Assembly: GCA_944325005.1 (NCBI GenBank)
Contig: CALUYO010000007.1
Location: 1-64,000, forward strand
Length of the DNA stretch: 64,000 bases
Source of the DNA: Candidatus Gastranaerophilales bacterium
Lineage (GTDB): Bacteria; Cyanobacteriota; Vampirovibrionia; Gastranaerophilales; Gastranaerophilaceae
Direction of reading: 5' to 3'
Below, piece by piece: positions 26,262-35,839 of this stretch (its first letter is position 1; the number at the start of each line of letters is the position of its first letter). The translations under genes were made by a program, and so were the position numbers. The notes under the pieces are model-generated. The model did no database searches. It was given only the letters and a program-made list of their open reading frames with translations, and was not told the origin of the DNA.

Positions 26262-29095
26262 GATTCACCCACATTTACGTCAACAACAAGAGGAACAGAT
26301 AATGGCTGGTTAAGTTCCATTGACTCTTTTACAAGTTTTGTCACAATATCAATTTCCGATTTAACAACCTCAACAACCAGCTCATCATGCACTTGCATAA
26401 TCATTTTTGACTTCAAATTATTTTCCTTTAATTTTTTTGAAAAATCAATCATTGCAATTTTCATCAAATCAGCTGCTGTTCCCTGCATAGGCTGATTAAT
26501 TGCAGCACGCTTTGCAAATTCTCTGATCATGCCGTTAGAACTTGCAAGTTCAGTTGCAAGGTAACGTTTTCTGCCAAAGATCGTTTCAACATATCCATTC
26601 TCTTCAGCCTGCATAACTGTACCCTCCATATATGCTTTCACTCTCGGATATGTTGCAAAATATTTGTTGATAAATGTTTCTGCCTCAGCATTTGAAATCC
26701 CAATAGCTTTTGCAAGTCCGTATTTACTTTGTCCGTAAATAATACCAAAATTAACGGCTTTAGACTTATAACGCATTTCTTTAGTAACTTCTTCAACAGG
26801 AACATCAAAAACCTTAGATGCAGTTAATGTATGAACATCAACTCCGCTGCTAAAAGCTTCTAATAAATTTTTATCCTGACTAATATGGGCAAGCAGACGA
26901 AGTTCGATTTGAGAATAATCCGCAGACAAAATCAACCCATTTTCTCTGTCACCTGCAACAAAAGCATTTCTTATCTTATTTCCTTCCTCAGTTCTTATTG
27001 GAATATTTTGCAAATTCGGATTGGAAGACGACAATCTGCCGGTGGCTGTAACAGTCTGATTATAAGTGGTATGAATACGCCCGTCTTTTCTATCAATAAG
27101 CGCAGGCAAAGCTTCGGTATACGTCGACTTAAGTTTTGAAAATTTCCGGTAATCTAAGATTAATTGTGCTATTTCATAATCTTCAGCAAGTTCTTCCAAA
27201 ACAGCAGCATTTGTTGAATAATTAGTTTTACCCCGTTTTTTCTTAGCTTTCAAGCCTAATTTATCAAATAAAACTTCTCCAACCTGACGCGGAGAATTTA
27301 TGTTAAAAACCTGACCAGCCAGCTCAAAAATTTTTCCTTCAATTCGCCCAAGTTGATTGTTCATTGATAGAGTGAGTCTATATAAATATCTTTCATCTAC
27401 AGACACTCCGGTATATTCCATATCAGCAAGAACAAAAGTCAGCGGGACTTCAATGTTATAAGTAAGTTCAAGTTCCTTTGCATCAAGGTTCTTATTCCAA
27501 TATTTGGTCAGTTCAATTATAGTTGCAATCTCATCCGATGCATAATTCAAAATAGTATCAACAGGCGCTTCAGAAAAATGAATTTGCTTTTTTTTATTTT
27601 TTTCAAACGGAGCAAATTGAATAACAGCATGATTTAAGTGTTCCATAGACTGAATATCAAGCTCATGATTTCTCTGCGGATCTTTTACATAACTTGCAAG
27701 CACAGTATCAAAAATTATCCCATCAGCCTTAATACCCGAATTACGCAACACATTAAAAGATGTTTTTGCATTATGTGTTGTCTTTTTAATATTTTCGTTT
27801 TCAAACAATGTTTTAAGCTCTTTTACAACATCATCTAATCTGAGTTGATTTTCTATATTTGAATGCTTAACAGGGATATAAAAAGTTTTAGTAACAGTCT
27901 TACCATCAACAGTTTTTATATGAGTATCCGCGGTTAAATCCGGATTATACCCGAAAGAAAAACCTATAATACTGGAATTTACAGCAGTTACAACATCCGC
28001 GTAAATATAAAATGCAATCAAAGATTGTTTTTTTAACTCCTCAACCATTTGTGACAAATCTGCAGAATCCGTAATAAGTTTTTTGTCGAATTTGAAATCA
28101 CTTTCTTTATTAATTTTTTCATTCACTGCATCGGCAAAAAAGCCGAGCTGTAAAGAACCATCCAAAGAAACAGATTCAGGAACAGTTCTGTCTAACTTAT
28201 CAAAAGAATACATAATTTCATTTATATTTTTAATAAATGTAAAAAATTGCATTTTTTTTAAAAATTCGGTAACAACCGAAACATCAGGCAGTTCTACTTG
28301 TGCTTTATCAAAATCAAAGTCAATATCCACATCTCGTACAATAGTGGCAAGATACCGGCTCATTTTAGCCTGTTCTTTACCGCTGCAAATTTTTTCACGC
28401 ACAGACTTTTCAGGAATATTTTCACAATCAGCAAGAACAGCATCTAAAGTTCCGTATTTTGCAAGAAGTTTCTGAGCAGTTTTTTCGCCAATTCCCTTTA
28501 CTCCCGGAATGCAATCCGAAACATCTCCGCGTAAACCTTTATAATCAATAACCTGATTCGGATATACACCAAGTTTTTCAAAAATTTTATCCCAGTTATA
28601 TTCTGTTAATTCACCTTTAGAAGGAAGGATAACTTTTACACACCCTTCTCTATCAACCAGTTGAAAAGCATCCTGATCTCCCGTTAAAATTAATACTTTA
28701 TGTCCGAGTTCACACGCTCTTCTAGAAATTGTTCCGATAACATCATCAGCCTCAAATCCATCTTTAGTATAAATCGGAATATTAAAAGCTTTAAGCCCTT
28801 CATAAATAAAGTTCATTTGAACTTGCATGTTATCCGGCATAGCCTCTCGATTAGATTTATAATCTGCGTATGTTTCAGTCCTAAAGGTATGGTGGCTTAC
28901 ATCAAAAGCAACAGCGATTGCATCTGCATTCAAATCCTGATTTTTTAGCAAATCAAATATTGCTTTAAAAAATCCATATACAGCCCATGTAGGAATGCCG
29001 TCTGAGGTTTTCATGTTGCTTCTTTCCAAAGCATAGTACTGTCTGAAAGCTAAAGCATGACCATCAATCAAAATAAGTGTTTTATTACTGCTCAT
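26246..29095 (-). CDS. polA: DNA polymerase I with apparently inactive proofreading domain
   Basis: The protein has 949 residues. The 5' nuclease domain occupies residues 1-290 (LIDGHALAFRQYYAL, EADDVIGT, GVKGIGEKTA). The polymerase domain has ATGRLSSSNPNLQNIP, LSADYSQIELRLLAHIS, RYKSKAVNFGIIYGQS and QVHDELVVEV. The middle 3'-5' exonuclease domain is present by length but lacks key residues: the DxE motif region reads AFYIYADVVT, and the second motif reads HNAKTSFNVL without its Asp. It should fill gaps and remove Okazaki primers without proofreading. Confidence 0.95.
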   Translation of the reverse strand: MSSNKTLILIDGHALAFRQYYALERSNMKTSDGIPTWAVYGFFKAIFDLLKNQDLNADAIAVAFDVSHHTFRTETYADYKSNREAMPDNMQVQMNFIYEGLKAFNIPIYTKDGFEADDVIGTISRRACELGHKVLILTGDQDAFQLVDREGCVKVILPSKGELTEYNWDKIFEKLGVYPNQVIDYKGLRGDVSDCIPGVKGIGEKTAQKLLAKYGTLDAVLADCENIPEKSVREKICSGKEQAKMSRYLATIVRDVDIDFDFDKAQVELPDVSVVTEFLKKMQFFTFIKNINEIMYSFDKLDRTVPESVSLDGSLQLGFFADAVNEKINKESDFKFDKKLITDSADLSQMVEELKKQSLIAFYIYADVVTAVNSSIIGFSFGYNPDLTADTHIKTVDGKTVTKTFYIPVKHSNIENQLRLDDVVKELKTLFENENIKKTTHNAKTSFNVLRNSGIKADGIIFDTVLASYVKDPQRNHELDIQSMEHLNHAVIQFAPFEKNKKKQIHFSEAPVDTILNYASDEIATIIELTKYWNKNLDAKELELTYNIEVPLTFVLADMEYTGVSVDERYLYRLTLSMNNQLGRIEGKIFELAGQVFNINSPRQVGEVLFDKLGLKAKKKRGKTNYSTNAAVLEELAEDYEIAQLILDYRKFSKLKSTYTEALPALIDRKDGRIHTTYNQTVTATGRLSSSNPNLQNIPIRTEEGNKIRNAFVAGDRENGLILSADYSQIELRLLAHISQDKNLLEAFSSGVDVHTLTASKVFDVPVEEVTKEMRYKSKAVNFGIIYGQSKYGLAKAIGISNAEAETFINKYFATYPRVKAYMEGTVMQAEENGYVETIFGRKRYLATELASSNGMIREFAKRAAINQPMQGTAADLMKIAMIDFSKKLKENNLKSKMIMQVHDELVVEVVKSEIDIVTKLVKESMELNQPLSVPLVVDVNVGESWKEQ

Positions 29096-29156
29096 AATCT
29101 ATATTTTTCCATAAATACAACTATTTTACAAATATGTTAAGTAAGTTTTATTTTTA

Positions 29157-29187
29157 TAAAAAAGGTGGCTCTAAAAAACCACCTTTT
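29157..29187 (-). terminator. clpX terminator
   Basis: The minus-strand hairpin AAAAGGTGG...CCACCTTTTT lies immediately after the clpX stop, with a T run. Confidence 0.8.
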
Positions 29188-29194
29188 CGAGTAA

Positions 29195-30496
29195 TTAAGC
29201 TGTAATTTCTTTATCTTTAGGAGTCGGAAGCGGAACTACTTCCGCATTTTTTCTGTTCTTAACCATATCAGCAGTAACAATAAATTTAGTCATGTCTTTT
29301 TTGGTAGGAACATCATACATTACATCAAGCATAATCTCTTCAACAATTGAACGTAAAGCTCTTGCGCCGGTTTTACGTTTAATTGCTTCTTGTGCAATAA
29401 GATCAATAGCTTCCGGTTCAAATTCAAGATCAACACCGTCCATTTCTAATAAACATTTATATTGTTTAAGAACAGCATTTTTAGGTTCAGTCAATATCAT
29501 CTTTAATGTTTTTTCATTTAATTCATCCAGAACAGCGTAAATAGGCACACGCCCAATAAACTCAGGAATTAGACCAAATTTAAGCAAATCTTCCGGCTGT
29601 AATTTTTTAAGCATTCTAACTGCAGCAGCATCTTTTTCAGCCTGTGTCATCGGAGCCTTTGCTCCAAAACCGACAGATGTTCCCTCACCAGCCCTGCGTT
29701 CAACAATTTTTTCTAAACCAACAAACGCACCGCCGACAATAAACAATATATTACTTGTATCAATTTCAATAAATTCCTGATGAGGATGTTTTCTTCCACC
29801 CTGAGGAGGGACATGAGCAACAGTTCCCTCAATCATTTTCAATAAAGCCTGCTGAACACCTTCACCTGACACATCACGCGTTATTGAGGTATTTTCAGAT
29901 TTTCTTGAAATTTTATCAATTTCATCAATATAAATAATACCGCGTTCAGCTTTCGCAGAATCAAACTCAGCATTCTGGTAAAGACGGAGAAGAATATTTT
30001 CAACATCATCTCCCACATAACCCGCTTCTGTTAAGGTTGTAGCATCCGCAACAGCAAATGGTACATCGAGCATTTTTGCAAGAGTTTGTGCAAGAAGCGT
30101 CTTACCTGAACCTGTAGGACCGACAAGCAAAATATTAGATTTTTGAATTTCAACATTATTTTTTAAATCTGCAGTCTTATTGTGCTTTAAACGTTTATAG
30201 TGATTGTACACAGCAACAGATAAAACCTTTTTAGCATCATCCTGTCCGACAATATACTCATCAAGATAAGCCTTAATTTCATGAGGTTTTGGAATAGGCT
30301 TTTCTTCCGCAGTATGCTCAGCATCTGCCCCTTCCTTATCCCTACTTTCAAAAAATTCTTCATCAAGAATTTGATTACACAAATCAACACATTCATCACA
30401 AATATAAACCTCCGGACCTGCAATTAATTTTTTTACCTGATCCTGAGATTTTCCGCAAAATGAACATTTTAATCTGCTATCATCATGTTTTGCCAT
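29195..30496 (-). CDS. clpX: ATP-dependent Clp protease ATPase ClpX
   Basis: The protein has 433 residues. An N-terminal C4 zinc-binding domain (CSFCGKSQ...[10 protein letters not shown]) is followed by the AAA+ core: Walker [13 protein letters not shown], pore loop GYVGDDVE, Walker [14 protein letters not shown]-type loop [10 protein letters not shown] and sensor 2 [11 protein letters not shown]. It unfolds tagged proteins for ClpP. It is the last gene of the tig-clpP-clpX cluster, an order common in bacteria. Confidence 0.97.
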   Translation of the reverse strand: MAKHDDSRLKCSFCGKSQDQVKKLIAGPEVYICDECVDLCNQILDEEFFESRDKEGADAEHTAEEKPIPKPHEIKAYLDEYIVGQDDAKKVLSVAVYNHYKRLKHNKTADLKNNVEIQKSNILLVGPTGSGKTLLAQTLAKMLDVPFAVADATTLTEAGYVGDDVENILLRLYQNAEFDSAKAERGIIYIDEIDKISRKSENTSITRDVSGEGVQQALLKMIEGTVAHVPPQGGRKHPHQEFIEIDTSNILFIVGGAFVGLEKIVERRAGEGTSVGFGAKAPMTQAEKDAAAVRMLKKLQPEDLLKFGLIPEFIGRVPIYAVLDELNEKTLKMILTEPKNAVLKQYKCLLEMDGVDLEFEPEAIDLIAQEAIKRKTGARALRSIVEEIMLDVMYDVPTKKDMTKFIVTADMVKNRKNAEVVPLPTPKDKEITA

Positions 30497-30558
30497 CTTT
30501 TATACCATAGCTTACGACCTAGCATAAAATTCAGACGCAAGCTGCATCCTTTCTTTCT

Positions 30559-31149
30559 TTATTTAATTACATCTCTTGAGACAACTTTATCAATCATACC
30601 ATACTCCAATGCCTCAGCCGGAGTCATGATATAATCTCTATCGGTATCTTTTTCAATTTTCTTGATCGACTGTCCTGTATTAGAAGCAAGAATTTCATTT
30701 AATGCTTTTTTAATTCTTATAATTTCAGCAGCCTGAATTTCAATATCAGTAGCCTGTCCCTGAGCTCCGCCTAAAGGCTGGTGTATCAATACTCTTGAAT
30801 GAGGCAGAGCCATTCTTTTGCCTTTAGCTCCCGAGGATAAAAGGAAGGCCCCCATAGAAGCCGCCTGACCAAGACAAATAGTAGAAACATCAGCTCTTAT
30901 ATGCTGCATAGTATCATAAATTGCAAACCCTGCAGTTACAGAGCCTCCAGGGCTGTTAATATAAAGCATAATATCTTTTTCAGGATTTTCGCTATCTAAT
31001 AATAACAACTGCGCTACAACCAGATTTGCGACCATATCATCAATAGGTGTTCCAAGAAAAATAATTCTTTCTCTCAACAATCTTGAAAAAATATCAAAAG
31101 AACGTTCGCCTCTGCTGGATTGTTCTATTACTACAGGTACAAAGCTCAT
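30559..31149 (-). CDS. clpP: Clp protease proteolytic subunit ClpP
   Basis: The protein has 196 residues. The catalytic Ser is in [11 protein letters not shown], the His in [11 protein letters not shown] and the Asp in DTDRDYIM. The N-terminus [20 protein letters not shown] is typical. It forms the barrel protease served by ClpX, encoded 62 bases downstream. GAAAGGG precedes the ATG. Confidence 0.97.
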   Translation of the reverse strand: MSFVPVVIEQSSRGERSFDIFSRLLRERIIFLGTPIDDMVANLVVAQLLLLDSENPEKDIMLYINSPGGSVTAGFAIYDTMQHIRADVSTICLGQAASMGAFLLSSGAKGKRMALPHSRVLIHQPLGGAQGQATDIEIQAAEIIRIKKALNEILASNTGQSIKKIEKDTDRDYIMTPAEALEYGMIDKVVSRDVIK

Positions 31150-31216
31150 GTTTTATTCCCTTTCCGCCGAAATATTTTGGCTTCTTATTTCATTATATAA
31201 CTTTTATTATTTTAAT

Positions 31217-31246
31217 CAAAAATGTGCCGTTGTAAATACGGCACAT
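31217..31246 (-). terminator. Hairpin terminator after tig
   Basis: The arms ATGTGCCGT (31222-31230) and ACGGCACAT (31238-31246) have a short T run on the minus strand. Positioned between tig and clpP, it may be only partly terminating. Confidence 0.6.
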
Positions 31247-31264
31247 ATATTAAATTTTAATTTA

Positions 31265-32557
31265 CTACTTGATTTCAACTTTATTGTTAGCCATTAAGAA
31301 ATCTCTGACCTTGTCATTCATAGCCTGTTGAGAAACAGAAGCAATAACTTCAGGATTCTGGCCGATTTGTTTAATTAAGTCCTGAGGTTTCAAACCATAT
31401 GCGGCACCTAATTGAGCAAATTTTTGTTCTAAATCTTTCTGCTCAAGCTTGATATTTTCTTCTTTTGCAATTTTATCAATTACAAGAGAATTTTTAATTC
31501 TAACGAGAGCATCTTCATTTAGATTTTTCAATAACTGATCTTCACCCTGTGATTTAACAAGAGCATCCCAGTTAATACCTTGAGCAGCAAGTCTTTGTTT
31601 ATATTCTTCCCTTAAAGAATTTGCTTCTCTATCAATCATAGACTGAGGAATATCAACTTTGGAAGCATCAATAACTGTTTTAAATACAAGATTTTCAGAG
31701 TTTTGCTTATTAGTTCTTTCTCTTTGAGCTTCAAGATATTTCTGAATATCAGCTTTTAATTCATCAACATTTTTGAAAGGTCCGACTTTTTGCGCAAACT
31801 CATCATTAAGTTCCGGCAATTTCTTTTCCTTAATTTCGTTAATTTTAATTTTAAAAGTCGCAGGCTGACCTTTAAGTTTTTCATCATGATAATCTTCAGG
31901 GAAATTAACCTTTATTTCAAATTCATCATTAAGTTTTTTTCCGACAAGCTGTTCGGCAAAACCTGGAATGAAATTAGAATGAGCTAAGTCCAACGGATAA
32001 TTTTTAGCATCGCCGCCCTGAATTTTTTCACCGTTTGCAATTCCTTCAAAATCAATTACTGCAATATCAGTATCTTTTGTCGGACGATCAATAACTGTTT
32101 CTTGAGTGCTGTGCTGATTTAAAAGGTTATCAATAGATTTTTGCATCGCATCTTCTTCAACCGGAGAATCTTTAATCTCAAGGTTTAAACCTTTATATTG
32201 TCCGAGAACAACTTCGGGTCTCAATTCAGCCTTTGCAGTTACAGTTAAGTCTTCACCAATATTAAAATTATAATTTGTAATATAAGGTTGTGCAATTATA
32301 TCCAGATTATTATCGACAACAGCTTGATTTATAGCTTTAGGCATCAAGTTTTCAATAGCTTCTTGCTTAATTCTTTCTGTTCCGACATGTCTTTCAACAA
32401 CTGCACGAGGGGCTTTACCTTTTCTAAAACCGTCAATATTAACATATTGAGAAATTTTATGAACAGCCTTATTATAAGCATCAGCCGCATCTTTAGCCGG
32501 AATAGTAATATCTAATTTTACAACATTTTCTTTTTCTTTTTCTAAAGTTACTTTCAT
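31265..32557 (-). CDS. tig: Trigger factor
   Basis: The protein has 430 residues from the ATG at 32557, which AAGGAT precedes; the longer frame to 32599 adds 14 residues with no homology to the family start (MKVTLEKE). The ribosome-binding domain contains the signature GFRKGKAPRAVVE. The FKBP-type prolyl isomerase domain (about residues 150-240, with NFIPGFAEQLVGK) and the C-terminal chaperone arms follow. It is a nascent-chain chaperone. It heads the tig-clpP-clpX cluster. Confidence 0.95.
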   Translation of the reverse strand: MKVTLEKEKENVVKLDITIPAKDAADAYNKAVHKISQYVNIDGFRKGKAPRAVVERHVGTERIKQEAIENLMPKAINQAVVDNNLDIIAQPYITNYNFNIGEDLTVTAKAELRPEVVLGQYKGLNLEIKDSPVEEDAMQKSIDNLLNQHSTQETVIDRPTKDTDIAVIDFEGIANGEKIQGGDAKNYPLDLAHSNFIPGFAEQLVGKKLNDEFEIKVNFPEDYHDEKLKGQPATFKIKINEIKEKKLPELNDEFAQKVGPFKNVDELKADIQKYLEAQRERTNKQNSENLVFKTVIDASKVDIPQSMIDREANSLREEYKQRLAAQGINWDALVKSQGEDQLLKNLNEDALVRIKNSLVIDKIAKEENIKLEQKDLEQKFAQLGAAYGLKPQDLIKQIGQNPEVIASVSQQAMNDKVRDFLMANNKVEIK

Positions 32558-32654
32558 CTTAAAATCCTTTATACTAATTAATACATGTGTATTAATCATA
32601 CCTCAAAAAAGAATTTGTGCAAGTTATAAGCAAGATCATGGCAAAATCAAGGTT

Positions 32655-32719
32655 TATCCCTAAAGTAACCAATACCTCTGCCAAGCTCCCCCACCCACCA
32701 CCACCTCCGGGGAAAAGCC
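32655..32719 (-). pseudogene. Remnant of a prepilin N-terminus with G-rich tract
   Basis: The minus strand encodes LAEVLVTLGI (32655-32684), identical to the core of the G-tract prepilins, then diverges. Directly upstream (32685-32719) is an interrupted G-rich run where the intact genes carry G10-G11. No start codon or downstream pilin body remains. Confidence 0.65.
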
Positions 32720-32743
32720 GCTAAAAGCCCAACCCTCTCGAAA

Positions 32744-32777
32744 TTAAAACAGCCCCGTATTTCAGAGGCTGTTTTAT
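32744..32777 (-). terminator. Terminator of the alcohol dehydrogenase gene
   Basis: The arms AAAACAGCC and GGCTGTTTT (32746-32775) surround a 12-base loop, with an AT-rich tail on the minus strand. Confidence 0.6.
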
Positions 32778-32792
32778 ATTAATTACAAATAT

Positions 32793-33953
32793 TTATGATG
32801 CTTTTACAATATCATAAGCAGTTTCTGCATCAATTGCACCTTTCTCTCCGAACGACACACCCCGCTTTGCAAATCTATCACGTATCTTTTCGGCAGCCTC
32901 TGAAGCATCAATATCATATTCTGCAAGTTTTGTTTTCATACCAATCGAATTGAAGAAAGCTTCAATTCTGTCAATAACAATATCAGCTGCCTTCAAGTCA
33001 ACCGGTTCATTTACATCAAATACTTCTCTTGCAAGTTTAGCAAGTTTTTTCGATTTACTTACTTTCTGATTTCTCAATAATCGTGGTTCTATAATTGCAA
33101 GACTTTGACCGTGGTCAATTCCATAAAATGCTGTTAATTCATGACCAATCATATGAGTTGCCCAGTCTTGAGGAACCCCGGCCGAAATCCAGTAATTCAA
33201 CCCGCAGGTTGCACACCAAAATATATTAGCTCTAGCTTCATAATCTTCAGGAGAAGCAATAACTTTGGGAGCTTCTTTTATTAGTGTACGCAAAATTCCA
33301 AGAGCCCATTCATCCTGCAAAGGAGAATTAACGTCATAGGTACAGTATTGCTCCATTACGTGAACAAAAGTATCTACAATTCCGTTTACAGTCTGTTTTA
33401 CCGGTAAACTGAATGTAACCTGCGGATCAATTATTGAAAACTTAGGATATAATGCTTCCCATTGAAACGCAAGTTTTTCATCAGTAGAACTTCTTGAAAT
33501 TACAGCACCATTGTTCATTTCCGAACCTGTAGCAGGCAAAGTAATAACATCTGCAAGAGGCAGCGCATCAACTACAGGATTTTGCTCGACCATAAAATAA
33601 TCATAAGCATCTTTTTCTCCGTTGTATTTAGATGCAGCTGCAATAAATTTTGTGCCATCCAACGTTGACCCTCCGCCAACAGCAAGAAGAAAATCTACTC
33701 CTTCTTTTTTTACTATATCTACAGCTTTCATTAAAGTTTCATATTTAGGATTAGGTTCAATCCCGCCAAATTCAAGAACATTATAACCCTCAAGAGCATT
33801 CTTTACCTGTTCGTAGACGCCGTTTTTCTTAATAGAACCGCCGCCGTATGTTACTAAAATCTTTTTTGACTTATCTATCAATTCCGGAAGTTTTGAAATA
33901 GTGTCCTTCCCAAACACAACTCGTGTCGGACAATAAAATTCGAAATTATTCAT
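32793..33953 (-). CDS. Iron-containing alcohol dehydrogenase (YqhD/butanol type)
   Basis: The protein has 386 residues from ATG 33953 with AAAGGAG; a TTG two codons upstream is less likely. The nucleotide-binding motif is LLAVGGGSTLDGTKFIA. Iron-ligand residues are carried by DTFVHVMEQY (Asp and His), WATHMIGHELTAFYGIDHGQSL and related segments. The opening NNFEFYCPTRVVFGKDTI is typical of NAD(P)H-dependent butanol dehydrogenases. A role in re-oxidising cofactor by reducing aldehydes during fermentation fits the presence of hydG. It is monocistronic. Confidence 0.92.
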   Translation of the reverse strand: MNNFEFYCPTRVVFGKDTISKLPELIDKSKKILVTYGGGSIKKNGVYEQVKNALEGYNVLEFGGIEPNPKYETLMKAVDIVKKEGVDFLLAVGGGSTLDGTKFIAAASKYNGEKDAYDYFMVEQNPVVDALPLADVITLPATGSEMNNGAVISRSSTDEKLAFQWEALYPKFSIIDPQVTFSLPVKQTVNGIVDTFVHVMEQYCTYDVNSPLQDEWALGILRTLIKEAPKVIASPEDYEARANIFWCATCGLNYWISAGVPQDWATHMIGHELTAFYGIDHGQSLAIIEPRLLRNQKVSKSKKLAKLAREVFDVNEPVDLKAADIVIDRIEAFFNSIGMKTKLAEYDIDASEAAEKIRDRFAKRGVSFGEKGAIDAETAYDIVKAS

Positions 33954-34053
33954 AATCAAACTCCTTTCAGTAAAGTTATGTTAGTATAAATTTTTAATAT
34001 TGTCAAAAAATACCATGTTTTTGATAGAATAACTTTCGGAAGAGGAGAATTGT

Positions 34054-34680
34054 ATGGAATTTATAAATTCAATTTTAGGACATTTAATTAATTTTATTGA
34101 AGATATAATAACACTTATGGGACCATGGGGAATAAGTTTGCTTATGGCTATAGAATCCTGTAACATTCCGCTGCCCAGTGAAGCTATCTTACCTTTTGCC
34201 GGTTACATTGTCAGCAAAGGGGAAATGAATTTTCATGTGGCAGCATTTGCCGGAGCTTTCGGCTGTGTACTTGGCTCTATCCCTTCATATTACCTCGGTT
34301 ATTTCGGTGGACGAAAATTCGTTGAAAAATATGGAAAATATTTCTTAATTTCGCATAAAGATCTGGAAGAAGCTGATAAATGGGTAGAAAAATACGGAGA
34401 TTGGGCATTTTTCTTGTGCAGAATGCTCCCTGTTGTAAGAACATTTATCTCTTTACCTGCCGGCATATTAAAGGCTAAAAAACGAATTTTCTTTAGTCTG
34501 ACATTTCTAGGCTCACTTGTATGGAGTTACGTACTTGTTTATGTCGGAGTTAAAATGGGTGAGAATATGGAAGCATTTAAACATATATGGCACAAATTTG
34601 ATATCGCTATAGTAGTTATTTTCGGAATTTTAGGTGCTCTGTATGTTTATAAACATATTAAACATTTAAAGGAGTCTTAA
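34054..34680 (+). CDS. DedA-family membrane protein
   Basis: The protein has 208 residues with four to five hydrophobic segments. It has the DedA/SNARE-associated signatures ESCNIPLPSEAILPFAGYIV, GSIPSYYLGYFGGRKF and CRMLPVVRTFISLPAGI. DedA proteins take part in lipid carrier recycling and membrane homeostasis. AGAGGAGAATTGT precedes the ATG. An ogt gene begins one base after the stop. Confidence 0.9.
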   Translation: MEFINSILGHLINFIEDIITLMGPWGISLLMAIESCNIPLPSEAILPFAGYIVSKGEMNFHVAAFAGAFGCVLGSIPSYYLGYFGGRKFVEKYGKYFLISHKDLEEADKWVEKYGDWAFFLCRMLPVVRTFISLPAGILKAKKRIFFSLTFLGSLVWSYVLVYVGVKMGENMEAFKHIWHKFDIAIVVIFGILGALYVYKHIKHLKES

Positions 34681-34681
34681 T

Positions 34682-35131
34682 TTGTTTCACTACTGCTATG
34701 ACACGGAGATCGGTAAACTTTTTATTGCAGAAAAAAATGAATTTATTACAAATGTATCTTTTTTCGAATTAAATGTGCAATACAAAGAAACTCCGGTTAT
34801 AAAAAAAACTCATCTCCAGCTAACCGAATATTTTAGAGGACAACGAAAATCTTTTGATATTCCGATTGCACCTGAAGGTACCGACTTCCAACATAAAGTG
34901 TGGAATGCACTTTCTAAAATACCATACGGAAAAACAGCAACTTACAAAGATATAGCAACATTGATAGGAAATCCAAAAGCCTGTAGGGCTGTAGGCATGG
35001 CAAATAACAAAAACCCGATTGCAATTATAATTCCATGCCACAGAGTAATAGGGACAAACGGGAATTTAACCGGTTACGCCGCCGGGCTTGGCACTAAACA
35101 AAAATTATTGGAAATTGAAAAAAATATTTAA
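34682..35131 (+). CDS. ogt: Methylated-DNA-protein cysteine methyltransferase
   Basis: The protein has 149 residues and starts with TTG, preceded by AGGAG eight bases upstream. The active site IIPCHRVIGTNG holds the acceptor cysteine, and FQHKVWNALSKIPYGKTATY is the DNA-binding wing region. It removes O6-methyl from guanine in a suicide reaction. It is tightly spaced after dedA, so the two form an operon. Confidence 0.92.
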   Translation: MFHYCYDTEIGKLFIAEKNEFITNVSFFELNVQYKETPVIKKTHLQLTEYFRGQRKSFDIPIAPEGTDFQHKVWNALSKIPYGKTATYKDIATLIGNPKACRAVGMANNKNPIAIIIPCHRVIGTNGNLTGYAAGLGTKQKLLEIEKNI

Positions 35132-35146
35132 TATGTTATCAAGCTC

Positions 35147-35299
35147 TTATTTATTCTTGGACAAGCGGAAGTATTTAGATGAACTATAATACCAAGGTTT
35201 ACATGGTAATCCACGATTATCAACAATATGTTTATTGCGTTCTTTTGCAATCTTTTTGACCAACATTCTATATGCACCAGCAATTGTTGCAATATTCAT
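35147..35299 (-). CDS. 50-residue basic ORF coupled to the HNH nuclease
   Basis: The ATG at 35299 overlaps the HNH gene's TGA as ATGA, and the frame stays open for 50 codons. The product (MNIATIAGAYRMLVKKIAKE..., ending YYSSSKYFRLSKNK) is basic and has no recognised domain. Translational coupling is the main evidence. It could be a real small protein or the eroded end of a longer HNH protein. Confidence 0.45.
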   Translation of the reverse strand: MNIATIAGAYRMLVKKIAKERNKHIVDNRGLPCKPWYYSSSKYFRLSKNK

Positions 35300-35772
35300 A
35301 TATGGAGACCATAATGATGCCCGATATTGTCTTTAATTATTTGCGGTATATACAACTCAATAAGTCTATGCATTTCCTTAACATCTGTAATACCAAGATC
35401 AATTAAATCAGAAACAAAACTTTTATGGTATATAAATTCATATTCTTTTAAACCTATTAAACCCCAGAATGTCCCATAAAAAGGAACTCCATAAGCGCGA
35501 ATCCAATCCCACATAATTTCCGAATCCATAACATTTGGATTATCAATATGACAGCGATGACATAATAAAACAAGATTAGACGGTTCGTCTTTGCCACCCA
35601 ATGCTTCGGGAACAATATGACATCGTTCTAAATTATGTTCGCATCCGCAACGCCAGCATCTTTCAAGAGCATCTGAGGCATCAACACTTAACCCACATTC
35701 ATCAATTAAACGTTCAAAGAACCAATATTTTACGATGTCTTCTTTTTTTGTTTTAATATTTTGTTTCGCCAT
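35296..35772 (-). CDS. HNH endonuclease
   Basis: The protein has 158 residues. The HNH core is CWRCGCEHNLERCHIVPEALGG followed by SNLVLLCHRCH, giving two CxxC zinc pairs, the catalytic His and the Asn. The C-terminal 80 residues contain no known domain. Free-standing HNH genes are often found near mobile elements, phage or restriction loci, but none is visible here. The ribosome site is weak (GTGAGATAGT). It is coupled to the small ORF downstream. Confidence 0.8.
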   Translation of the reverse strand: MAKQNIKTKKEDIVKYWFFERLIDECGLSVDASDALERCWRCGCEHNLERCHIVPEALGGKDEPSNLVLLCHRCHIDNPNVMDSEIMWDWIRAYGVPFYGTFWGLIGLKEYEFIYHKSFVSDLIDLGITDVKEMHRLIELYIPQIIKDNIGHHYGLHI

Positions 35773-35839
35773 ACTATCTCACTTTTATTATGTTATAAGA
35801 ACCTAATACATTTTGAACATTTAAAAGGAACAATTCTAC

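Noticed and set aside
35296..35772. HNH protein as part of a restriction-modification or toxin system
   Set aside because: No methyltransferase, specificity subunit or immunity-like partner is adjacent; only the 50-residue ORF is linked.
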